Origin: Microbacterium sp. MPKO10
GTDB lineage: Bacteria > Actinomycetota > Actinomycetes > Actinomycetales > Microbacteriaceae
DNA length: 64,000 nucleotides
Reading direction: 5' to 3'
Assembly: GCF_026107415.2 (NCBI RefSeq)
Contig: NZ_JAPCHX010000003.1
Location: 52,692-116,691, forward strand
Shown here: piece by piece, positions 31,218 to 39,885 of the stretch
Numbering within the stretch: the stretch's first letter is position 1
Layout: each line of letters starts with the position of its first letter
Translations under genes and position numbers: made by a program
Notes under the pieces: generated by a model
Seen by the model: the letters and a program-made list of their open reading frames with translations, nothing else
What the model was told of the DNA's origin: nothing
Database searches by the model: none

Positions 31218-33368
31218 ATGGCTTCTGTTGGTCAGGCGTATGTGGAGATTGTCCCTACGTCTAAGGGTGCGACGAAGCAGATCGAAAGGCAGATTGACGG
31301 CGAGAAGGCTGGCAAGACTGTCGGCAGCAGGGTTATGGCTGGCGTCAAGAAGGCGGCGAAGATTGGGGCGGTTGCGGCGGCGGCTGCTGTGGCTGTCATA
31401 GGTACAGCATCGTTCAGGGCAGCTGCCGGTATCGAGACGGCGCAGAAGACGCTCACTGGGCTGTATGGCGACGCTGGCGAGGCCAAGAAGGCGATGGCTG
31501 GCCTGCGTGATGTTGCCAAGGATTCTCCCATTGATTATCAGGCGTACCTCAAGGGTGGTGAGGCTCTTGCTTATCTTGGGTTGAAGTCTGAGGACGCGAC
31601 CGGTGTGTTGCAGACGATGGGTAAGGCCATTGTTGGTTTCGGCGGCGGTGCTGAGGAAATGAACCGCGCGAATGATGCTCTGACGCGTATGTCGTCAGAG
31701 GGCAAGGTCACCCGTGACACGCTCTCGCAACTGTCGAACACAGGTGTGCCGATCTTCGATTCGCTGGCTGAGTCTTTGGGTGTTTCTAACTCTGAGCTGG
31801 GCGACATGATTACTAAGGGTCAGGTCGGCCTTGACGATGTGGTTGGTGCGTTGTCTAACCCGAATCTTGATGCGATGCAAAAGGCCATCGCGGCGGGTGA
31901 TGGTGCGGCGGAGTCGTTCGGCAACGTGTGGCTGAAGGTGAAGGACAACATCATTACGGCGCTGGGGTCGTTCATGGTTCCGTTGATGGAGAAGTTGGCA
32001 CCCGTCCTTGACACGGCGGGTGCTGCTGTCTCTGACTTCATCTCTGGCATGCAGTCTGGCGAGGGTTCGGGTGGCAAGTTCGTTGATGTTCTGAAGACGA
32101 TCTGGGATGTCGTTTCTAACGTGTTCGGGTTCATCCGGGACAACATTGGTGTGATTTCGAAGCTTGCGATCGCGGTCGGCATCATCGTTGGTGTCATCAA
32201 GACGTGGGCGATCGTTCAGGGCATCTTGAACGCGGTTATGCTCGCGTCGCCTATTACTTGGATAGTTCTCGCTATCGGGGTTCTGATCGCGGCGATCGTG
32301 CTTCTGATCATGAACTGGGACGAGGTTGTTTCGTTCGTCTCCGACGTTTGGGGCGGCTTCATCGACTGGATAACCGGCCTACTCGAAGGATTCGCCGACT
32401 GGTGGTCTGGAATCTGGGACGGCATCGTTGAGGTCTTCGCGAACATCTGGAACGGCATTGGCGAGTTCTTCCAGAACTTCTGGGTCGGCCTGCAGGTGAT
32501 CTTCCAGGCGGGTGTGCTGGCGTTCCAGTTGATCTGGGAGACAGTGCTTGGTGTTATCGAGGCGGTGTGGAATGCGGTCTGGGGTGGCATCAAGAGCTTC
32601 TTCGTGGGCATTTGGAACTTCATTGTCGCGTTCGTGACGACGTACATCAATATTGTGATGACGATCATTACCACGGTTGTGAATGTGATCAAGAATGTTT
32701 GGTCTGCCGTGTGGGGTGGTATCAAGTCGTTCTTCACGACGATCTGGTCGGGCATTGTCGCCGGGGTGAAGCTGTACATCAACACGGTGAAGACGATTAT
32801 CACGACGGTGATCAACACGGTGAAGAGTATTTGGTCGTCCGTGTGGGGCGGCATTTCGTCGTTCTTCTCGGGGATCTGGAACGGCATTGTGTCGACGGTT
32901 CAGAAGTTCGGGGGCATCTTCAAGTCTGTGTTCGGTGGCATAAAAGGGTTCGTGAAGTCTGCGTTCTCCGGTGTTGTTGGTGTGGTGAAGGCTCCGATCA
33001 ACGGCATTATCGGTCTGATCAATGGTGCGATTGGTGCGCTGAATAATCTGTCGGTGACGATCCCTGATTGGGTGCCCATTGTGGGCGGTCAGACGTGGGG
33101 GCTCAGCCTGCCGAAGATTCCGCAGTTGGCGTCTGGCGCGATCATTGGTGCGTCTAACGGTGGCTCGCTGGTGAACGTGGGTGAGGGCCGGTATGACGAG
33201 GCTGTGGTGCCGTTGGGTGGGCCACAGTTCGAACGTCTCGCGGATGCTCTTGTTTCGCGTGGTGCTGGGTCTCAGGTGACGCAGTACATCACTACTCAGC
33301 AGGATGATCCGGCTGTTCAGGCTCGTGTGTGGGCTCGTGAGGCTTCGAGGGGGTTGGCGACAGTATGA
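31218..33368 (+). CDS. tape measure protein
   Basis: 716 residues. The N-terminal half has the phage tape-measure domain (AAGIETAQKTLTGLYGDAGE, then LSQLSNTGVPIFDSLAESLG). The second half is strongly hydrophobic with Trp-rich amphipathic repeats (VWGGIKSFF units) and ends in a soluble domain. By the usual 0.15 nm per residue, the tail would be roughly 105 nm. It lies after the frameshifted chaperones as expected. Confidence 0.93.
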   Translation: MASVGQAYVEIVPTSKGATKQIERQIDGEKAGKTVGSRVMAGVKKAAKIGAVAAAAAVAVIGTASFRAAAGIETAQKTLTGLYGDAGEAKKAMAGLRDVAKDSPIDYQAYLKGGEALAYLGLKSEDATGVLQTMGKAIVGFGGGAEEMNRANDALTRMSSEGKVTRDTLSQLSNTGVPIFDSLAESLGVSNSELGDMITKGQVGLDDVVGALSNPNLDAMQKAIAAGDGAAESFGNVWLKVKDNIITALGSFMVPLMEKLAPVLDTAGAAVSDFISGMQSGEGSGGKFVDVLKTIWDVVSNVFGFIRDNIGVISKLAIAVGIIVGVIKTWAIVQGILNAVMLASPITWIVLAIGVLIAAIVLLIMNWDEVVSFVSDVWGGFIDWITGLLEGFADWWSGIWDGIVEVFANIWNGIGEFFQNFWVGLQVIFQAGVLAFQLIWETVLGVIEAVWNAVWGGIKSFFVGIWNFIVAFVTTYINIVMTIITTVVNVIKNVWSAVWGGIKSFFTTIWSGIVAGVKLYINTVKTIITTVINTVKSIWSSVWGGISSFFSGIWNGIVSTVQKFGGIFKSVFGGIKGFVKSAFSGVVGVVKAPINGIIGLINGAIGALNNLSVTIPDWVPIVGGQTWGLSLPKIPQLASGAIIGASNGGSLVNVGEGRYDEAVVPLGGPQFERLADALVSRGAGSQVTQYITTQQDDPAVQARVWAREASRGLATV
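32577..32972 (+). repeat. 132-bp tandem repeat inside the tape measure gene
   Basis: GTsTGGGGyGGyATC-type segments start at 32577, 32709 and 32841, an exact 132-bp (44-codon) period, encoding WGGIKSFF...IW.GIV units. A more diverged copy lies near 32347. Such repeats can change tail length by unequal recombination. Confidence 0.75.
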
Positions 33369-34204
33369 CAACGATCGTGCTTGGTGGTGTTGTGCTGCCG
33401 CCTTTCCCAGAAGCCCGCGAAGGTGGCCCGTGGTTCAACGAGTTGGTCGGCTGGTACGACCTGTCTGAGGACAAGGTGTCGGTGGATGAACGCCCGCAGG
33501 GGCACGGGAGTTTTCCTGTGTCGGCTTCGTGGCGTTCGTCACTTGCCGTGTCTTTTCATGTTGCTGTGGCGTATGAGTCGGAGCGGGACATGCTTGTGCA
33601 GTTGGAACGTCTCGCATCTATCGGTGTGGATGGTCCTGTGCCGATGGTGGTGTCTGATGCTGTGAGGTCCACTCAACGTCTTGTGACGGTGCGTGCAACT
33701 CCGGTGAAGGATCATCATGGGCACCTTGTTGGTGAGATGGACTTTGATTGTTTGGCACGGGACCCCCGCCGATATTCGGTGAATGATCAGTGGGTTTCTG
33801 GGTCACCGTTGAAACCGTCTGGCGGTCTTGTGTGGCCTGTGGTTTGGCCGGCGGTGTGGGCTGGCGAGCAGGGTTCTGATGGTCGGATCACGTTGACGAA
33901 TGAGGGGACGAAATTGTCGTCGCCTCGGTATCGGGTGTATGGCGGGTATGACGGTTTCACGTTGACGAATGTTGGTACTCAGCAGCGTGTGGGGTTCCAT
34001 TGGACCGTGCCGTCTGGCTCGTTTGTGGAGCTTGATTTTGCGACTCGCACGGCCACGTTGGATGGGCAGGCGGACGTTACTCGCTATTTGACGAATCGTG
34101 AATGGTGGGATGTTTCCCCTGGTCGGTCGGTGACGGCTCAGCTTGAGGTCGACGGTGCCTATCTTGACCCGTGGTTTGCGGGAATGGTTAGGAGTGCGTG
34201 GTGA
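33365..34204 (+). CDS. distal tail protein (Dit-like)
   Basis: 279 residues. The N-terminal half has the fold pattern of distal tail proteins (WFNELVGWYDLSEDKVSVDE...), and the C-terminal half is a beta sandwich (ITLTNEGTKLSSPRYRVYGG). It follows the tape measure with a 4-bp overlap and would form the hub linking the tail tube to the receptor-binding complex. Confidence 0.8.
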   Translation: MTTIVLGGVVLPPFPEAREGGPWFNELVGWYDLSEDKVSVDERPQGHGSFPVSASWRSSLAVSFHVAVAYESERDMLVQLERLASIGVDGPVPMVVSDAVRSTQRLVTVRATPVKDHHGHLVGEMDFDCLARDPRRYSVNDQWVSGSPLKPSGGLVWPVVWPAVWAGEQGSDGRITLTNEGTKLSSPRYRVYGGYDGFTLTNVGTQQRVGFHWTVPSGSFVELDFATRTATLDGQADVTRYLTNREWWDVSPGRSVTAQLEVDGAYLDPWFAGMVRSAW

Positions 34205-36033
34205 CTCGTTACTTCATTTTCGAGACGTTGACTGGTGAGGTTCTGCGGGAGATTGAACCGTCGTCTGCGTCGTGGTCGTCTCGGCTGAACGAACCGGAAA
34301 CGGTGAATGTTGATTTGCCTTTGAACGGTCCTGATGGTTCTGATGTTGAGCGTGAGCGTGTTGCTCGTGAGCGTGCGGAGTTGATCGCTGGGGCGGTCGC
34401 TTCTGGTGACGCGATTTTCTCTGACGTTGCGCCGGCACAGTCGGTTGTGACGAATCTGTTTCCGAACCCGTCGTTCGAGACGGCTAACGGCGATGGTGTG
34501 GCCGGGGTTACTGGTGGTGTGCAGTCGTCGGAGTGGTCGTCAACGGGTGACTATTCGTTGGGCCTTGTGGCTCCCGCAGCTTACGCTTTCTTGCCACCCG
34601 GCATTGAGGTCGGATCTACGATCACGGTTCTTGCTCGTGCGCGTTTCGCGGGACAGGTGCTTTCGGCGGACGGCACGACCCCAGTGGTCGCAATACACGA
34701 TGGTGCGGTTGTTCGCGCCACCGCAACTGCTGCACGCCTCGTCTACCTTTACGGCGTCATGAACGAGGACCAGACACAGATCGTCAGTGACGGCTGGTGG
34801 GATGATCTGCTGATCGTTGAAGGCGAGTACGACGGCGACTACTTCGACGGGAACACAACCACGGGTGATGCCGTGTACCGGTGGACAGGGGAACCTGGGG
34901 CGTCCACATCGGAAGCGATCAGCCCAGTCTTGGACGGGAAAGTGTGGGTGACACCTGGTGGTATCCCGCACACGTGGGACGGCAACGGATGGGTAGAAGC
35001 AGTCCCCGCCCCGGAGTCTCCCAAGCGTGTTCTTGAGGGTTGGCGCAACTATTTGACGCCGTGGAAACACTCACTCATGGTCGAGGAATCAGGCCGTCTT
35101 TATGGTGGCCCGATTCAACCCCACGACTACGAACCGGGTGCGCCGGTGAAGGTGACGGCTCGGGGGATCAGAGCCTATTTCAAGAAGCGGAACATTCTCC
35201 CACCGTCCGCTATATCGGTTCCCCTCGTGCTGTCTGACGGGTCACCGAACGAAACGTTGGACACGAACTTGAGCGGCCTTGATCTTGGATCGATCGGCCG
35301 CTTTCTTGTTGAGCAGGCATGCCAGTGGGATGGTGCAGGGTTGCCTATCGTGTTCGAGGAACCTCGCACAGGTGTCAGGGTGCGCGAGTACAAGGCGGTC
35401 GAGCTCAAGGACGTTGACGAAGCCCTTGGGCAGCTGTCGGAAGTGTTGAACGGGCCCGACTTCGATTTTCGGTTGCGTTGGGTTGATGACTCCCGCGTTG
35501 AGTGGGTGATGGTGTCCGGCACCGAAGAGAAACCGCACCTGTCGTCGACGGCACCGGACGACCCACATATTGTGTGGGATCTGTCCGCGTCCGAGTCGGT
35601 GGGGCGTGGTCCGTCGATTCAGGTGAACCCGTCCGAGATGGGTTCCCTGGCATGGTCGTCTGCTGGGCGTGGTGACGATTCGGTGATCATCGCTAGGCAG
35701 TACGACCCACTGTTGGTGGAGCGTGGCATGCCGTTGATGGAAATTGTGGACACGTCACACACGAACGTGGTTGTGCAGGAAACACTGGACGATTACGCGA
35801 AAGAGGCGTTGAGGACGGGGAAGCAACCGTCCGAGTTCTGGAAATTCAGTGTGTCACTCGGTGACGCGCCGTACCTGCGGGACTACCGGGTGGGCGACTA
35901 CTGCATGGTGCAGATCAGTGGTGACCCGTACATCCCGGACGGCGACTACATCAGGCGCATTGTCGAGATTATCGGTGACCAAGACGGACTGTGGGCTGAC
36001 ATCACGTGCGGGGAAACGTTCGGGAGGATCTAA
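34201..36033 (+). CDS. tail tip protein (Gp37-like) with carbohydrate-binding insert
   Basis: 610 residues from GTG at 34201. The N-terminal part (RYFIFETLTGEVLREIEPSS...) and C-terminal part (QYDPLLVERGMPLMEIVDT, GDYCMVQISGDPYIPDGD) fit siphovirus Gp37-like tail proteins. Residues about 80-235 read TNLFPNPSFETANGDG...GWWDDLLIVEGEYDG, the pattern of galactose-binding/CBM-like jelly-roll domains, so this region probably binds a cell-wall glycan. Start at 34198 is also possible. Confidence 0.8.
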   Translation: MTRYFIFETLTGEVLREIEPSSASWSSRLNEPETVNVDLPLNGPDGSDVERERVARERAELIAGAVASGDAIFSDVAPAQSVVTNLFPNPSFETANGDGVAGVTGGVQSSEWSSTGDYSLGLVAPAAYAFLPPGIEVGSTITVLARARFAGQVLSADGTTPVVAIHDGAVVRATATAARLVYLYGVMNEDQTQIVSDGWWDDLLIVEGEYDGDYFDGNTTTGDAVYRWTGEPGASTSEAISPVLDGKVWVTPGGIPHTWDGNGWVEAVPAPESPKRVLEGWRNYLTPWKHSLMVEESGRLYGGPIQPHDYEPGAPVKVTARGIRAYFKKRNILPPSAISVPLVLSDGSPNETLDTNLSGLDLGSIGRFLVEQACQWDGAGLPIVFEEPRTGVRVREYKAVELKDVDEALGQLSEVLNGPDFDFRLRWVDDSRVEWVMVSGTEEKPHLSSTAPDDPHIVWDLSASESVGRGPSIQVNPSEMGSLAWSSAGRGDDSVIIARQYDPLLVERGMPLMEIVDTSHTNVVVQETLDDYAKEALRTGKQPSEFWKFSVSLGDAPYLRDYRVGDYCMVQISGDPYIPDGDYIRRIVEIIGDQDGLWADITCGETFGRI

Positions 36034-36034
36034 C

Positions 36035-36622
36035 ATGGCTGACCCTCTACCCCCGGTATCGGATAACCGGGCGTTCGCGGAACAGATCGCAGCGTTGGAT
36101 GCACGCCTGACCACTCTTGAAGCACCGACAGGCACACAGCGCACACAGGTTGTTGCTGGTTTGAAAGCAGCAGTTGAAGCGATCCCCGTAACACAGGTGA
36201 TCGGTAACGCGGCGACGGGCGGGGCAATGCCCCGTTCGTCATCGTGGCAGACAATCACATCAGCCACGGCAACCGTTCCCGAAGGAAAGTCACGTGTGTC
36301 AATCGACTGCATGGGCATGTCCGCGTTCCGCATGAACTCCCCAGGCGGCGCGTGGACGCCGCCGCAGTTGTTCGCACGCGTGATCGTGCAGGGGCAAGTG
36401 CAAGCGCAGGTCCTATCCACCGACGCATATTACTTTTCATCGCAAACGTACTTGCTGTTCCAAGCGGTGACAGGTGGATTCTTCGACGGGCCAGTGAACC
36501 CCGGCGACACGGTACAAGTTCTCTACCAGATGAAACGCGAAGTGAACATGGACGCTTTCCCCGGATATGCGGACAACTACGCACAGATCGCCTCGAACGT
36601 CACATTCTCGGGGGTGATCTGA
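36035..36622 (+). CDS. tail fibre/receptor-binding protein, first of a paralogous pair
   Basis: 195 residues. A short coiled-coil start (NRAFAEQIAALDARLTTLE), then TGTQRTQVVAGLKAAVEAIP and a beta-rich C-terminal half after TATVPEGKS. It resembles the next protein in layout and several motifs, so the two are tandem duplicates. Likely a tail-tip or host-recognition protein. Confidence 0.65.
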   Translation: MADPLPPVSDNRAFAEQIAALDARLTTLEAPTGTQRTQVVAGLKAAVEAIPVTQVIGNAATGGAMPRSSSWQTITSATATVPEGKSRVSIDCMGMSAFRMNSPGGAWTPPQLFARVIVQGQVQAQVLSTDAYYFSSQTYLLFQAVTGGFFDGPVNPGDTVQVLYQMKREVNMDAFPGYADNYAQIASNVTFSGVI

Positions 36623-37189
36623 GTGGACCCCATGCCACCACGTGCCGGCATGGGCACACTGGTTGACGCGTTGCGGGACATCAAATATCGGATCGACTCG
36701 CAGGCGGCACCTTCCGGGACACAGTATGCGCAGGCGGTGAAGCGTCTGGGTGAGCTGATCGACGCAATACCTGTTGGTGTTGCTGTTGGTGAGAATCGGT
36801 CAGGTTTCACCGTGGCGGCGAATACGTCTTGGAACCGGTACGGGTACGCGGCGGTGACGGTGCCGGAAGGCAAAACCGAGTGTGCCGTGTTTGCGCGGGC
36901 GAATGCTTCCGTGAACTCAGAGAACATGTACCGGTACACGGTGTTGCAGGGCCGCATCCTTATTGATGGGCAAGCAGGCAGATCGTTCGATTGCTCGTAC
37001 ATGCTGGGTGCCGCATCGAACTCACCGATCAATTACAAAACCTCTGGTTTTGCGACGCGCACTTTCACGGTCGAACCCGGGCAGGTGATCCCAGTTGAGT
37101 TCCAAATGCGCCGCAACGATTCGAGTTTGCCGATGCCTACCGATTCCCGGAACGCGTCTGTGTTGAACGTCAAAGCAGTTTTCACTTAG
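36623..37189 (+). CDS. tail fibre/receptor-binding protein, second of the pair
   Basis: 188 residues, GTG start immediately after the previous stop. GTQYAQAVKRLGELIDAIPV and AAVTVPEGKT mirror the upstream paralogue, while the C-terminal half is more diverged. Probable host-interaction protein. Confidence 0.62.
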   Translation: MDPMPPRAGMGTLVDALRDIKYRIDSQAAPSGTQYAQAVKRLGELIDAIPVGVAVGENRSGFTVAANTSWNRYGYAAVTVPEGKTECAVFARANASVNSENMYRYTVLQGRILIDGQAGRSFDCSYMLGAASNSPINYKTSGFATRTFTVEPGQVIPVEFQMRRNDSSLPMPTDSRNASVLNVKAVFT

Positions 37190-37198
37190 GAGCAGAGA

Positions 37199-38179
37199 AT
37201 GACTCTTCGTAATAGTTTCCCCACCGATCTTCCGGCTGGTTTGCCGGTTCTGGATACCCGTCTGGCCTTGGCGACATTGATCGCACGGGACACTGATGGT
37301 GTGCCGCGTGTGGGTGTGGTGCCTGACAGTCTTGACCCGATTGTGTCGGGCCGGTCAACCATGTCGTATTCGGTGCGTGACCATCGTGCTGTCACGTCCC
37401 GCACCGGAACGGGTGTCGAGTACCTGGCGAACGATGGTGCAACAGTTGTGAACACGACGCCGGCACCGTCAGCGAACGCACGCTACGACATCATTTACGA
37501 GCGTGCACGGTTCGCCCTGAACGGTGACGGTGACTCGACCCCCGAAATCGACGTGGTGCAGGGCACTGCGGCGTTGAACCCGACACGCCCCGGAATCCCC
37601 GCCGGCGCTGTCGCGATCGCGGAAGCGTATGTGCCTTCTGGTGTGTCGTCTACAACATCGTCAGGTGTGGTGATCACTCAAGTGCACCCGTGGACGGCTG
37701 CAGCTGGTGGCACTGTTGTTGTGCGGTCGCAGGCTGAGCTCGACACATGGACACCGGCCGATGGGGCGCACGCGTACAACCTTGCCGATAGTGGAGATTA
37801 CGTGCGGAGAGCCGGAGCGTGGGACCCGGTTCGCAAGGCCCAGCCATGGACGAACATCCAATACCCCAGCTATGCGCAACAAGGGCCGCTTAGCTTTGCA
37901 CTTGGATACATGCTCGAACCTGGCTTCCTGAACCTGCGCGGCTCGTATCAGCGAACCTCCGGCTCACCGGTCTCCGCAGGTGAGCAACTGTTTCAACTCC
38001 CATCATCTGTGGCTAATCAGATGACAAATCGGCAGACGTTCATTGTCGGCGGGCAGGGTAACGCGTCCCTTTTCTGCGAGTATGACGCGGCCAACAACTG
38101 GGTGAAGGCGCGCGGTGATATTTCCGGGTCGGCTACTTGGGTCGTATTCGATAACGTCCGTCTCGCGCTGGGCGGCTAG
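37199..38179 (+). CDS. minor tail protein
   Basis: 326 residues, beta-rich and Gly/Ser/Thr-rich. The N-terminal domain (PAGLPVLDTRLALATLIARD, YSVRDHRAVTSRTGTGVEYL) resembles phage tail proteins at the end of tail modules; the C-terminal domain (GYMLEPGFLNLRGSY...) looks like a jelly-roll head. AGGAG precedes ATG. It ends the tail operon before a terminator. Confidence 0.7.
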   Translation: MTLRNSFPTDLPAGLPVLDTRLALATLIARDTDGVPRVGVVPDSLDPIVSGRSTMSYSVRDHRAVTSRTGTGVEYLANDGATVVNTTPAPSANARYDIIYERARFALNGDGDSTPEIDVVQGTAALNPTRPGIPAGAVAIAEAYVPSGVSSTTSSGVVITQVHPWTAAAGGTVVVRSQAELDTWTPADGAHAYNLADSGDYVRRAGAWDPVRKAQPWTNIQYPSYAQQGPLSFALGYMLEPGFLNLRGSYQRTSGSPVSAGEQLFQLPSSVANQMTNRQTFIVGGQGNASLFCEYDAANNWVKARGDISGSATWVVFDNVRLALGG

Positions 38180-38202
38180 CCCTGAGCCTGTCTGCAACGT
38201 TT

Positions 38203-38228
38203 GACCCCGTCTAGTGCGGGGCTTTTTT
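38203..38228 (+). terminator. intrinsic terminator after the tail genes
   Basis: CCCCG-TCTAGTG-CGGGG-type hairpin followed by CTTTTTT. It separates tail genes from the lysis cassette. Confidence 0.85.
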
Positions 38229-38245
38229 AATTGAAGGAGGCCCTT

Positions 38246-38935
38246 ATGGGAGCCACAACGACCCGCGACGGTAAACGCGTCGCGGTCGGCACAGCAGCAG
38301 CGTTCGACAAGCTCGCTGCCGCATTCAAGAAACGGTTCGGGCTGACACTCCACGTCCGCTCGGGACTGCGCACCTGGCAGGAACAGTACGACCTGTGGGT
38401 CAAATACAAGTACCACGGCGGCACGTACGCCCTGCACCCATCAGCAGCGCAGGCATACCACTACGAGGGCAACCCACACGGCGGCAAATCGCTCGACGTG
38501 TACGACAGCGGCTCCGACAACGGAGTCACCGTCGCAGGGAACGCCCGATCCAACTGGCTCCGCGCCAACGCATCCAAATACGGGTTCACAGCACGCGGCT
38601 ACCAATTCGGTGAGCCCTGGCATATCGAGCTCGCTTCGAACCCATACGCAACACCATCGTTCTCAGGAGGACAAATCATGGCCGATGCAAAAGACATCTG
38701 GTACTTCCCCGTACACCGTGACGGTAAAGAGGTTCGGGCGATCCAAGAACTCGCGGACATCAAGACCATCGCACTTGACCTACAGTTGCGACTCGCAACC
38801 CCAGTCACACGTGGCGGGAAGAAAGTCAGTGTCCGTCAGGACAACGCCGACACGAACACGTTCGCACGCGAAATCCTGGCCGAGGTCAAGAACATCAGCA
38901 AACGCCTCGCCGCTGTCGAGAAAAAGCTGAAGTAG
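38246..38935 (+). CDS. endolysin, M15-family peptidase
   Basis: 229 residues. The catalytic domain (about 1-140) shows SGLRTWQEQYDLW, HGGKSLDVYDSG and FGEPWHIEL, the zinc-binding His/Asp pattern of VanY/D-Ala-D-Ala peptidases. The C-terminal region (DIWYFPVHRDGKEVRAI...) ends in a coiled coil (EILAEVKNISKRLAAVEKKL), probably for cell-wall targeting or multimerisation. AAGGAGG before ATG at 38246 fixes the start. Confidence 0.88.
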   Translation: MGATTTRDGKRVAVGTAAAFDKLAAAFKKRFGLTLHVRSGLRTWQEQYDLWVKYKYHGGTYALHPSAAQAYHYEGNPHGGKSLDVYDSGSDNGVTVAGNARSNWLRANASKYGFTARGYQFGEPWHIELASNPYATPSFSGGQIMADAKDIWYFPVHRDGKEVRAIQELADIKTIALDLQLRLATPVTRGGKKVSVRQDNADTNTFAREILAEVKNISKRLAAVEKKLK

Positions 38936-38941
38936 TCCGCC

Positions 38942-39364
38942 ATGTCCCGTATCAAACGGCTCTGGCTGTCGATCCGGGAGCCGCGGAAGATCAAGGCGAT
39001 CTACTTCGTCTACTACGCGATCGCTGCAGGGACGGGGTTGGCCACGCTATTGTGGCCACCCCGCTCCATCGAAGGAGCACTGGGCGCATTCCTGACGACG
39101 CTCTGGGCCGCATTCATCCTCGGCGGAGGCATCGCATCCTGCGTGGCCGTTTTCCCCGGAAGATGGTGGCTCGAACGCGCTGGCATCTACGCGATCCTCG
39201 GCGGCATCCTCATCTACGAAGGCACCGTCATGTTCCTACAGTTCACAGAAACCGGGAATCGACTCACCCAGTTCGGGGTGCTGTTGCTAGCGACCGGCCT
39301 GTTCATTGTCCGACTGATCCCAATATCGAGGTACAGCTTCGAGCCGCGACCGAGCTGGGGGTAG
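38942..39364 (+). CDS. four-helix membrane protein of the lysis cassette
   Basis: 140 residues with about four transmembrane segments (YFVYYAIAAGTGLATLLW; FLTTLWAAFILGGGIASC; GIYAILGGILIYEGTVMF; FGVLLLATGLFIVRLIPI). It lies between the endolysin and other membrane genes, so a holin or antiholin role is possible, but the size is large for a simple holin. Confidence 0.65.
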   Translation: MSRIKRLWLSIREPRKIKAIYFVYYAIAAGTGLATLLWPPRSIEGALGAFLTTLWAAFILGGGIASCVAVFPGRWWLERAGIYAILGGILIYEGTVMFLQFTETGNRLTQFGVLLLATGLFIVRLIPISRYSFEPRPSWG

Positions 39365-39367
39365 CGC

Positions 39368-39637
39368 ATGGAGGCTCAAGACTGGGCAACGATCATCTCC
39401 ACGATCCTCATTGTTCTCGGCGCACGCGACGGTATACCCCGGTTCGGCAAATGGCTGACGGGCGCGTCGAAGCGTCGCAGGTCAGAGGTTGATCGGATGG
39501 CGAAAGAGCGCGACGTGGAGCGCACTCGAGTGCGCATTCTTCGAGAGGCGCTCAGCTACCACCGACGACTGCTGTTTGAAGCACCGTGCGTACCTCGCAC
39601 AGATATCCCCGACTACCCAGAATTACCAAAGGAGTAA
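39368..39637 (+). CDS. membrane-anchored basic coiled-coil protein
   Basis: 89 residues: one N-terminal helix (WATIISTILIVLGARDGI) then a highly charged helix (SKRRRSEVDRMAKERDVERT...). This layout resembles small lysis accessory proteins such as spanin-like or holin-regulator proteins. Function inferred from position. Confidence 0.6.
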   Translation: MEAQDWATIISTILIVLGARDGIPRFGKWLTGASKRRRSEVDRMAKERDVERTRVRILREALSYHRRLLFEAPCVPRTDIPDYPELPKE

Positions 39638-39640
39638 CGC

Positions 39641-39823
39641 ATGAAGACAATTCAGAAGTACGCGAAGTTCATCGTCGCAATCCTCGGTGCCGCTGTCACA
39701 GCCGGTGCTGGACTGATCCCTGACGACACTCTCAACTGGATCGCGTTCGTCGCGGCGATCCTGACCGCTGTCGGTGTGTACGCGGTGCCGAACAAGACGC
39801 CTGAAGCTGGCGAACACGCCTGA
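39641..39823 (+). CDS. holin
   Basis: 60 residues with two transmembrane helices (KFIVAILGAAVTAGAGLI and NWIAFVAAILTAVGVYAV) separated by a PDDTL turn and a polar tail. Size, topology and position at the end of the lysis cassette match small actinophage holins. AAGGAG precedes ATG. Confidence 0.78.
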   Translation: MKTIQKYAKFIVAILGAAVTAGAGLIPDDTLNWIAFVAAILTAVGVYAVPNKTPEAGEHA

Positions 39824-39840
39824 CCTATTTAAACACTTTG

Positions 39841-39885
39841 CCCCGTGGCTGACTTATCGAGTCGGCCACGGGGCCTTTCGTCTTT
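39841..39885. terminator. bidirectional terminator between lysis and cargo regions
   Basis: CCCCGTGGCTGACT (39841-39854) pairs with AGTCGGCCACGGGG (39860-39873) in a 14-bp stem with one T-G pair, followed by CCTTTCGTCTTTT. It ends the late operon and also the convergent pyruvyl-transferase gene, whose stop is at 39885. Confidence 0.85.
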
